DNA of 64,000 bases from Allodiplogaster sudhausi. Taxonomy: Eukaryota > Nematoda > Chromadorea > Rhabditida > Diplogasteridae. The notes beneath the pieces were generated by a model. The model was given only the letters and a program-made list of their open reading frames with translations, made no database searches and was not told the origin of the DNA. Shown here one piece after another: positions 56,738-64,000 of this stretch. The first letter of the stretch is position 1. Every line of letters starts with the position of its first letter. The translations under genes and the position numbers were made by a program. The stretch lies in assembly GCA_945643635.1 (NCBI GenBank), contig CALZFC010000029.1, positions 1,620,001-1,684,000 of the forward strand, read 5' to 3'.

Positions 56738-57158
56738 TGGCCCGCTTCATTTCGCTGTCTACGTTCATCATCGTCAAACTCGACATCGACTTGGACGGGC
56801 CTGTATCAGACAGAGACATTCATCTTATTAACACCGAGCTCTCTCGAAGAAGAGTTCACACAAACCACTTGGAAAATGATTTCGAGTTGGAGAACCCGCT
56901 GATTCTGCTAAATTCGAATGCCTTCAAGAAAGTGATTGTTGGTATGGAGGTTCGCAGTCGGCAGCACTCGCTTTGCAATCGCCCCGTGAGACTCATGATC
57001 AAGGTTAATTTTGCAGAAACTGAATGTCCTTATTATAATGCTTATAGGAGTACTACTACGCGAAACACGACATTCTTCTACAGAAGCCTCTGATGCAGCT
57101 CATCTCGGCTCAAAATGGCGCCCTTTATCCGATTGAAGTGCTTTCCGTGTCTTACTAA
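56737..57158 (+). CDS. ORF overlapping the capsid stop (TGATG); Argonaute-PAZ-like C-terminus
   Basis: The ATG at 56737 overlaps the capsid TGA. The first exon (56737-57003) reads MARFISLSTFIIVKLDIDLD, later FKKVIVGMEVRSRQHS. A 44-nt GT...TATAG gap (57004-57047) leads to a second exon reading EYYYAKHDILLQKPLMQLIS then GALYPIEVLSVSY and stop. The spacing V/E-Y-(Y/F)-x-x-K-x-x-I-x-L-x-x-P, then Y-P-(I/M)-E-(V/L)-L, resembles the end of Argonaute PAZ domains, which bind guide RNA 3' ends. The protein stops there, with no MID or PIWI. It might instead be an unrelated Maverick protein. Confidence 0.4.
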
Positions 57159-57195
57159 TTGTATTTAAACTGCGATTGTTGTTTTTGTGAATAAA

Positions 57196-57684
57196 ATGGA
57201 GGCTCTCACGAATATTGAACTTGACAAAATAATGGGCAACTGTCCGGTAACTCAACGTTATTATCTTGGAAGCTATCCTTGTGACACGCTAATAGAGATT
57301 CCAGATAAAAGGCCATTTTGTATAATTTTTAATACGGGGGACTCTAAAAGTCTAGGAGAACACTGGGTTGCAGCTTTTGTGGATAATAAGAGTATTGTTG
57401 ACTATTTTGATTCTACTGGCGATTCAATGCCTGAACAAGTAAAATCGTGGCTTTCACCCTTTAAGAGGCAAAGAAATTTTAATATGAGAGTACAAGGAAT
57501 AGACAGTAGTGTTTGTGGCCATTATGCTATTTTTTTCCTATATCAGAGATGTTTGGGCAAAAAACTTGAAGATATACAGAAAATGTTTAGTAACACTAAT
57601 TTTGGCCAAAATGACCATTTCGTTCTAAAATGGTATAAGCGGCAGCTGCAGAAATGTATAAATAGGCCGTTGACAGCACTTTAG
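57196..57684 (+). CDS. Maverick adenovirus-type cysteine protease (adenain/Ulp1-like)
   Basis: Would mature capsid proteins during virion assembly. The catalytic triad is readable: His in GEHWVAAFVD, Asp in IVDYFDSTGDSMP, a Gln in MRVQGIDSSVC, and Cys in SSVCGHYAIFFLYQRCLG. The length (about 160 residues) fits Polinton proteases, and the frame is intact. An ATG at 57187 lies three codons upstream of the one at 57196; the former gives MNKMEALTNIELDKI. It is separated from the next ORF by only about 10 nt. Confidence 0.88.
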   Translation: MEALTNIELDKIMGNCPVTQRYYLGSYPCDTLIEIPDKRPFCIIFNTGDSKSLGEHWVAAFVDNKSIVDYFDSTGDSMPEQVKSWLSPFKRQRNFNMRVQGIDSSVCGHYAIFFLYQRCLGKKLEDIQKMFSNTNFGQNDHFVLKWYKRQLQKCINRPLTAL

Positions 57685-57693
57685 TCACTTACG

Positions 57694-58002
57694 ATGTCTG
57701 ATCGAAAGAACCCCGCTGAGGCTCAGAAGCCTGAAGCTGCCATTCCTCCTACTATTGAAATTAAGGCGGAGAGAGAACCCAAAACTGAGAAGGAGCCCGA
57801 AAAGATTTTTAATTGTGATGACTGTGATTCTCATTTTTCTACCTTATTTAATCTTCGTAGACATGTAAAGCGTACTCATCCAGACGATCCTCGCACTACT
57901 CGTTATATTCGCCCTATTGGACTGATAAGACTATTGGTTGATGAAAATGAGAACCTCTATGTTCAGTTCCGCATATCGGGTGAGAAAGACACAGAGATGT
58001 GA
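57694..58002 (+). CDS. Maverick C2H2 zinc-finger protein
   Basis: 102 codons. Lys/Glu/Pro-rich N-terminus, then one classical C2H2 finger (FNCDDCDSHFSTLFNLRRHV with KRTH; C-x2-C-x12-H-x4-H), then a beta-rich tail (LIRLLVDENENLYVQFRIS) cut off by AG-rich repeat sequence at about 57985. Small single-finger proteins are common neighbours of the Polinton protease. The role is unknown. Confidence 0.65.
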   Translation: MSDRKNPAEAQKPEAAIPPTIEIKAEREPKTEKEPEKIFNCDDCDSHFSTLFNLRRHVKRTHPDDPRTTRYIRPIGLIRLLVDENENLYVQFRISGEKDTEM

Positions 58003-58215
58003 GGGAGGTAGAGACATGGAGAGGAAGAGAGACGATTGCATTTATGACTCCACTGCAGGAGGCACTGAGAGAGACGGGGAGAGTAAATGAGAGAGACATG
58101 GAGCAAAGTCGGAGAGGGAGAGAGGCGATTGAATTTGTGACCTCAATGAGGGAGACATTGAGAGAGAAGGTGAGAGTAAGAGCGAAAGACAAAGAGCAGA
58201 GAGTGAGAGAGACGG
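57985..58215. repeat. AG-rich degenerate repeat at right edge of Maverick
   Basis: GAGAGAG-dominated sequence with repeated GGGAGAG and GACATGGAG units, and an internal duplication of about 100 bp (ATTGCATTTATGACTC... / ATTGAATTTGTGACCTC...). Confidence 0.7.
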
Positions 58216-58464
58216 GTGCATTAGTGAGGCCATTGACTGGTCAAAGGAAAAAAGACGATGTATACTGCAAACGTCAAAAGACAGTGAATACCTTTGAAAA
58301 TTAATTGCAATAGGAACCTGTCTATTAGTGTCTGACCATTAAAAACGACAGTTGCTGCTATAAATTCTGAAAGAAAATGACTACTGTCTGAGAGATATGT
58401 ACATTTGTCTCTTAATGACCGAAAACTGTGTGTCTTGCTCAAAAACAGTCCATGGTGACCGCTC

Positions 58465-58655
58465 ATTGACAGAGTCCGTAGTGACCCACGAACACATTTT
58501 GTCATTAGACATAGACTTTTCTCAATTAATATTTTTGTGTGGAGATAGACTCTGGCTGATCATTGACTAGACACCGTCAGTAGTGACCCACGGACACATT
58601 CTGTCATTAGACATAGACTCTTCTCAATTAATGTTTGTGTGTGCAGACTCTGGCC
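58465..58655. repeat. Tandem duplication of ~108-bp unit
   Basis: GTAGTGACCCACGAACACAT...CTCAATTAATATT at 58480-58532 recurs at 58578-58632 with GTAGTGACCCACGGACACAT. A shorter GGGTCAGGA/ACGGACAG minisatellite (about 20-bp unit) follows at 58715-58785. Confidence 0.75.
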
Positions 58656-58807
58656 AATGTGACGCATTGACCACAAAAAAATCGTCCACACCCGCCACTC
58701 ACTGGCTGGTCAGAACGGACTGCTGGGTCAGGACGGACAGTTGGGTAAGGGTGGATAGTTGGGTCAGGATGGACAGTGCTATGTCCGTCGTGCCACACAC
58801 TACTCTC

Positions 58808-58868
58808 TCACCTGTACCCAGCCTTTGACGGACTCATCGTTGTCGTCATGGTTAAGCATTATAAGTCA
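58808..58868 (+). pseudogene. Orphan TM7-type exon of a chemoreceptor-like GPCR
   Basis: Reads LYPAFDGLIVVVMVKHYKSA, nearly identical to the minus-strand GPCR exon at 62629-62535 (MYPAFDGLVVVVIVKEYKSA). No other exons lie adjacent. An isolated, inverted duplicate exon. Confidence 0.7.
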
Positions 58869-58869
58869 G

Positions 58870-59526
58870 CATTGCTCATTCTTCGATTATCCTGGTAGTC
58901 TTTGTCTGAAGTCAATCTTATGGGAGGTTCAAAAATCACATCATTGCTCTATAGCGCTGTTTCTATGTTGGAAAAAATTAATAGTGAAATTTAATTGTTA
59001 TTGATGACAAACTACAGTCAATTCCAGGAAGGTCGTGCTCGGCTGGGTGCGGCTCTTTTTTGATAAGGTCTATATTCATTACTTTACCGCTTTTGAGTTA
59101 GCCGCTCCCTCAAGCATAGCAATAGTCAAGGAGAATAGATTGCGGGAAGAAGTATACGCAAATATGATAACAAAATGCTCAACTACCTATTAAACAAACG
59201 CATATTTTAGAGGTAAGGAAAGCGCTTCAAAATTGCAGTGTTGACTAATGGTAAGGGAGAAGCAGAAAGTTTTACAGGCCTACAAATAAATCTATACTGC
59301 CCCACTCTCCTCTAGATACTCGGCAGACATCTCGTTTGCACCGGAAATACAATGTGCGTGCATTTCAACCAATTCCTTTTTTTCCAACTAACATCGGTAC
59401 TCTTGCATTGCGATCGCAAAATGATTGCCACAACAAAAGATGTGCTTCAAAAATGGTTGTTTTGATGTAACCAATACGCGGCCCTCATGACCAATTCACG
59501 GCCCTTGTTTCCTATTCCTGGTACTC
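58870..59526. other. Spacer, no gene seen
   Basis: AT-rich. Nothing recognised. Confidence 0.4.
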
Positions 59527-61461
59527 ATGCTCGTCGTGTTCATGCTCACTGACAGGATGACTGATGGTGCTACGCTGTTGCTCGTCTCGGAAAAATTTCT
59601 CGAGCTGCTTATTCATCTTCCCGCGCTGTCTCTAAACGTACTTCTGTTCTATTGCGTACACACGGCGACACCACCCTCGCAGCGGCTGTACGGCTATCAA
59701 ATTTACTATCAGGTCTCGCATTCGTTCTTTATAGGAGAACATAAGGGAAAAACTCCTACCACGATGTCCCTGACAGATTGGCACATACTGGTGAAAAGTA
59801 CGGTGTAAAGAGCTCACAGAAATGATGCGACTGCCACTCGCCTCTCTCCACAAAAAATTGTAGTTTGCACAATTGACATGTGAGCCGACGTGTTAAGCAA
59901 AACCCGTCCATTTTGGGTACGCAGACCATTTGTATCAATCCACCGTTTAGATCACCGTTGAGACAGCAGCCTGCGTCGCAAATCTGTTGACGCTGACCCG
60001 CCTGGTTTCGACACGGTACAGTACAGTTCTGATCTACCACGGACCGTGCAAGGCCGCCGCGCCCCTTCTCTGCTACTATATTCTGGTAGTGAATTGATAT
60101 CATTCACACACTTTGAAAACAGTTTTACTGTAGCTTTTGGAGGAGGTTCCATGAATTTAAGACCGGAGACTACTACGCAAACGCACCGTGAGCCCCTGAC
60201 TGCCAGATGGGCATTAGTTCCCAGACGTGAGAGATGATTTGTATGTTACTCTGTAAAACTTTCAGGGCGTTTCCATCTTCTGCTACATGTACGCGATCGG
60301 CTGCTTCTGTTTCGGTTTCCTCTTCCGCATCTACACGATTCTGCGCAAGAGACAGCCGACATTTCTCCAGTACATCGTCGCGAGCGTCGCGCTCTCGCTC
60401 ACAATTACGCCAATGATGGTTGAAAGTGTCTCGCCTTAAATAAGTCCCAAGTTTACACATTAGTTTTGATTTCGTAATTGCAATGTAAAATGGTGAACAC
60501 TGATTTGCCTCGAAAAACTGGTAGAATGTCGGCGTTCCTCAGCGCGTATACGCAAGGGGTGGAGAGTCGGTGTTCTCGCTTCAACTTATGAAGCAGTACC
60601 GGCCAGGTGAATACGATGATGTTGATGCGAGCTGTGCGACCGGTTCGTGATACGTCTCATAAAAATCTTTTATTCGCGGCTATTTTCTTGACAATTGGCG
60701 CCAGGCATCTTCTACGATCGAGAGTATTATGGCTCGGGAGAGGTGAACCCCTTTATAATCTTCGTTGCGGTCGGAACAGCCGCGCTGGCCGTGATCTCGA
60801 TCGCGGGCCGCGCGTACATCTTGCGCGCCATTCGCATCGAGGGCTCGCGCATGTCGCGCGCGGCGAAAGCTCAGCATCGCGCCTTTGTACGAGTGAGTCC
60901 TATAGGAGGTGACAAATTCAGATGACATTGCACAGAACACTCGTCTAGATGTAAGACAAAGTTAGTAAAGAAAAATAGTTTTTTTTAATTTCCCAATTTT
61001 TTTCTAAATGGCAGGAAAATAAAATTTTCGCCAATTCAAAGTAGATAATACTCTTAATTTCCTCAGGGCAGAGGGGTTTTGTGACTTCGGGACACTTATA
61101 ATCGAATTTTCTAACTCAACTTGACCAAGAAAGGCGAAAAAACGAGACAATATTTATTCACCTCGGACCTCCTTTAAGATTACAACAGCTCAAATATTGT
61201 TATGTTCTCTCGCCTTCTACCCGGTGACGTACTTCATCGCCGGACACTGGGATATCGTTAAATCGACTGTTCTCGATGCATCCGCACTACTGGTAGGCGT
61301 GTGCATAGAAACAAGATAAATACCTATTAAAACTCCATTTATCGAATCCCTTCCGTGCTGAGGAAGTACTATTTGTTTAGGTCATGAATGTTCAATTTCT
61401 CATTTCGCCTATCATCACTCTGTATAACATCAAGTGTTACCGGCAGAAAGTTTCATTTTAA
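59527..61461 (+). CDS. Nematode chemoreceptor-like 7TM GPCR (Srh/Sri/Str superfamily type)
   Basis: Such receptors sit in ciliary membranes of sensory neurons and signal through G proteins. Exons: 59527 or about 59556 to 59712 (LSLNVLLFYCVHTATPPSQR, TM1 with the YCxxxxTP signature); 59963-60085 (RLVSTRYSTVLIYHGPCKAA); 60266-60418 (GVSIFCYMYAIGCFCFGFLF, QYIVASVALSLTITPMM); 60525-60606 (GVPQRVYARGGESVFSLQLM); 60705-60892 (EVNPFIIFVAVGTAALAVIS); 61189-61292 (SLAFYPVTYFIAGHWDIVKS); 61381-61461 (FLISPIITLYNIKCYRQ, stop). Most splice phases agree, and TM7 ends with the expected P-x-x-T-L...YR motif. The intron before the sixth exon contains a copy of dispersed repeat R1. One exon around 60130 may be missing from this list. 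Confidence 0.75.
61064..61180. repeat. Dispersed repeat family R1, partial copy 3, in GPCR intron
   Basis: CTCAGGGCAGAGGGGTTTTGTGAC... through ...CTCCTTTAA matches 1853-1970 and 7980-8095. Confidence 0.8.
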
Positions 61462-62148
61462 GCATTAGCCGAACAATTATTTTTGATATCATTGACATAA
61501 AATTAAGGACCTATTCATGGTTGACTATTTGAGGAAATGCAAGGATCTGCTACGAGAATTAAACGATCGATTTTTCATAAGAAGTGAAAGAAACAATTCT
61601 GCAGAAGACCGTACCATCAACTTATCCCCCCGCTGCCCGAGCGAGAATAGGAATGCCCCAAGCGTGCTACGGCGTTATTAATATAACTCAATTCTCAACT
61701 CGAATTTTATTTTGTTCGAGATCACAAATTTAAGAAATATGCAAGCTATGTACAGCACACAGATATCATGCTTGACTAGGAGAATTTGTACTTGTTGCAT
61801 ATTTATTTCACCAGTTTTTCGCTCTTCAAGTTGCAATGACAATATTTTGAATATTAATTTGTGACAAGAGTTCTGAAAGGAAAAATACGTATTTATGTAT
61901 ATGCACATATGTATGTGTCGATAAGCATAGCGATTGTGTATCAGGATAAATAGTGGAAGAAAAAATATGTATGCAAGCAAAAATATGCGCAAAATCCCCA
62001 TATATGTTTTTATATGAATGTACAATTGTGTAGATAAGCAAAGCAATCGTGAATCAGGATAAATAGTAAAAGAAGACAAATATATGCATGCAAAAATATT
62101 CGTAATGATGTAAATAAGAAGCGGCAATCATAGTTCTCTCTGGCATAA
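61462..62148. other. Spacer, no gene seen
   Basis: AT-rich with near-repeat blocks (ATATGTATGCAAGCAAAAATAT at 61965 and ATATGCATGCAAAAATAT at 62080; GTGTCGATAAGCATAGCGAT and GTGTAGATAAGCAAAGCAAT). A ~130-bp tandem duplication is diverged here. The long minus-strand frame is not supported as coding. Confidence 0.45.
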
Positions 62149-63090
62149 CTAAGCGTGTTCACTTTCGGCACTTTCGCCCTTTGGCTCATCCTTGGCGATG
62201 GAATACTTCTGAATGGTCGTAATGCGTACAGCTTTCGTTTCGGAGAAGGCGCTCGATGGAACGACAGTGACATCAATGTTGCCTTTGAGAAAGAGCTGCA
62301 TCCAGCCGAGCACGACGCATCTGTACATTAACTTACTTTGTCATTAATTAAACAATTAAATTGTTAAGTAATAAAGACTCTCATAACTTTCTAGTGTTCT
62401 TTTTTTATTGGAAAAGATAAAAGGAGGGTGATGATGTTGTAAATATGAACTATGTAATTTTTGAAACGTTGTCATTTACTACTTCACTCGAAGAAAATCG
62501 CGTGCTAAACTAGCTGTAATATATGCACAACGCTGACTTGTATTCTTTAACAATGACGACAACGACGAGTCCGTCAAAGGCTGGGTACATGTGAAAGAGC
62601 ATCGAGATGGGACCAGGCGGAATGTTGATCTGTGGGCGATAAGAGAATATTGTTTTTTTACGGTTTCATTCTACTTGGTTCGATTTGAATTCCTTTTATT
62701 ATCTCTTTTTCAACATGATGGGAAATGATTTGAAATACGGCACACTAAGCAATATCATTTGATTAAAGTGGCAGCGCAAAATAAACTGATAAACCTTTAT
62801 GTTCAGGATTGGAAAGCCGGTGGCGAGCAGCTCGGGCAAGTAGATGAAGAACACGGGTGCTGCGAGCTAAATGGAGGTGAAAAAAAATCTATTTTAAAAT
62901 CCCGCGCTTTTTATATTTATTGAATTTTCTAATAAAACGGCAACAGAGACTGAGATCCGGAAGAATCATCTTCAGAAGGTACGAAATCCTTGTTTGACAA
63001 CAAGCGCATTGAGGAATGCTGACCTGGAGAACGAGCGTGAGGAAGAGCTGATACTGTAGATTCGCCATGGTTGCGCCACCGCACTGTTTG
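62149..63090 (-). CDS. Chemoreceptor-like 7TM GPCR, C-terminal half
   Basis: Right to left: about 63090-63022 (ATMANLQYQLFLTLVLQ, the Q..LF..L..Q start of TM6 in Str/Srh-type receptors); 62866-62795 (APVFFIYLPELLATGFPILN); 62629 to about 62535 (MLFHMYPAFDGLVVVVIVKE, TM7 with YP..D/F); 62320-62149 (CVVLGWMQLFLKGNIDVTVV and a cytoplasmic tail ending KGESAESEHA, stop). Phases fit. Exons for TM1-5 were not found between 63090 and the divergent gene at 63588, so the gene is either 5'-truncated or badly diverged there. Confidence 0.65.
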
Positions 63091-63587
63091 CGTACCTGTA
63101 GCAAACATTTTGTTCTTGCAGCATTTATCAAAATATGATCGTTCTATTTTCACATTAGATTTTTCCCAAGCTCGGATGAATAATACTATGAATACCTATG
63201 TATGTAGTGAAAAAACTACCAACGCCACGTTTCCAATCCTCAACATTTGTACAAAAAATATATTCCTTTTTCATATTCCTTCTTTTTCATTTCCAGGTTC
63301 TCACAAATTTTTGACTTTGTTATTGTCTAGATTCTGACAGCTTTCACACGGCTGTCGGTCATCGAGTTGCATTGAAATTTACATTGGGAAATATCATGCA
63401 GACAGTGGAGAAAACGTACGAGGATTTTGCTATAGAGGATAATCACTTGACACATAGTGTCACACGCTATTTTGTATTTAAACGATGCATCTCTAGTAAT
63501 GCGTGCAGATCTTAAATATGCGCGCTTAAAGAAGTGTCATTCTCTGATTTTGAGATCTTCTCTTGAAGTGACAACTGTGCTAAGCCT

Positions 63588-64000
63588 ATGGACATTTCGG
63601 AAGACGCTCTTCTCGTCATCCAATCTGTCGAGTGGACATGCATTAGTAAGACATTTTCTTCGGCCTTTTCAACTTTTTTTTTAAAAGCATGTTAAGATCA
63701 TAGAAAGTCAACGGAATTCTTCAGCTGTCGCCCTGATCAGCAACCTGCTGGTCATCTTGCTCGCGTGCAAGTATAGCAGCTCTTCCATGGGCGTCTACAA
63801 GTATTACATCATCTCGTTCGCGACGCACGACCTCTTCTTCACCATGATTGTCTGCTCTTCCGGCCGGTTAGCAAGGCCGTAATTTATGTAAATGTAGATT
63901 CGCAGAAAGAAAATTATAATAAGCAACATAAAATCCCATATTAAGGTTGGAGGAATTACCGATGGCAAATTCTTGCTGTTCATGAGCGGACCCGTCTTCA
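63588..64000 (+). CDS. Srd/Str-type 7TM chemoreceptor, 5' end (runs off window)
   Basis: Exon 63588-63645 starts MDISEDALLVIQSVEWTCI, an extracellular start, and joins in phase to exon 63725-63866 (VALISNLLVILLACKYSSSS, MGVYKYYIISFATHDLFFTM). The N-x-L-L-x-x-L TM1 core, the loop (S)xxMGxYKYY and the TM2 start are the Srd/Str pattern. A third exon from about 63946 (TDGKFLLFMSGPVF) reaches the window end, but its phase with exon 2 is not resolved. The remainder lies outside. Confidence 0.75.

Larger units (their letters stand above)
53300..58002. mobile_element. Maverick/Polinton remnant (virus-like DNA transposon)
   Basis: Clustered genes characteristic of Polintons: an integrase C-terminus with chromodomain, minor capsid protein, major capsid protein, adenovirus-type cysteine protease, and a small C2H2 protein, with two further ORFs on the opposite strand. 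No protein-primed DNA polymerase B and no FtsK-like packaging ATPase were found, and no terminal inverted repeat was recognised. Intact elements are 15-20 kb, so about two-thirds is missing. Several genes show joins, frameshifts or stops. Codon use is AT-rich compared with neighbouring host exons. The limits given are those of recognisable genes only. Confidence 0.88.

Noticed and set aside
61678..62127. 149-codon minus-strand frame resembling a membrane protein
   Set aside because: Composition follows ATATGTATG-type simple sequence and an internal duplication; no conserved motif.

Overview
The window looks like nuclear DNA of a free-living or necromenic-type nematode. The base composition is AT-rich. 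Small exons of about 50-190 nt are separated by short GT...AG introns ending in TTTCAG-like acceptors. The gene families are typically nematode: a C4 zinc-finger nuclear hormone receptor with a nematode-type P-box, several divergent 7TM chemoreceptor-like genes, a DUF229 protein and a GT31 glycosyltransferase. The species cannot be decided from the sequence. No rRNA, CRISPR array or confident tRNA gene was found.

Layout. 1-10.6 kb is a repeat field: a LINE 3' remnant, dispersed repeats that recur elsewhere in the window, a 1.64-kb near-perfect palindrome, a 1.6-kb palindromic element with Tc1-like ends, and AG/TC microsatellites. 10.66-17.49 kb is a Ty3/gypsy LTR retrotransposon with 335-bp LTRs differing at two positions and a 4-bp target duplication, but with a coding region broken in several places. 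18.0-22.2 kb holds a duplicated and partly deleted GT31 galactosyltransferase-like gene with MITEs. 22.9-30.1 kb holds unidentified minus-strand exons and a fold-back element built on 15-bp tandem repeats. 31.7-35.1 kb is a well-formed nuclear hormone receptor gene, followed by a probable secreted protein gene (35.5-37.4 kb). 38.6 kb is an orphan GPCR exon. 40.3-42.8 kb (minus) is the C-terminal part of a DUF229 gene. It lies head-to-head with the C-terminal part of a DDX27-type DEAD-box helicase gene (42.9-44.3 kb), and both lack their 5' parts. 45.4-49.6 kb holds low-complexity exons whose introns are TC-repeat rich. 50.85-52.07 kb is a tandem calponin-homology (CH-CH) protein gene.

53.3-58.0 kb is a decayed Maverick/Polinton (virus-like DNA transposon). 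It has a chromodomain-ended integrase piece, minor and major capsid proteins, an adenovirus-type cysteine protease, a C2H2 protein and smaller ORFs. Two very short introns are apparent, and one ORF ends in an Argonaute-PAZ-like stretch. No DNA polymerase B or packaging ATPase was seen.

58.8-64.0 kb is a chemoreceptor cluster: an orphan exon, a plus-strand GPCR (59.5-61.5 kb), a minus-strand GPCR C-terminal half (62.1-63.1 kb), and the start of another plus-strand GPCR that runs off the window. The best-supported host genes are the NHR, the DUF229 gene, the DDX27 fragment, the CH-CH gene and the GPCRs. Exon edges are read by eye from splice consensus and may be off by a few codons.
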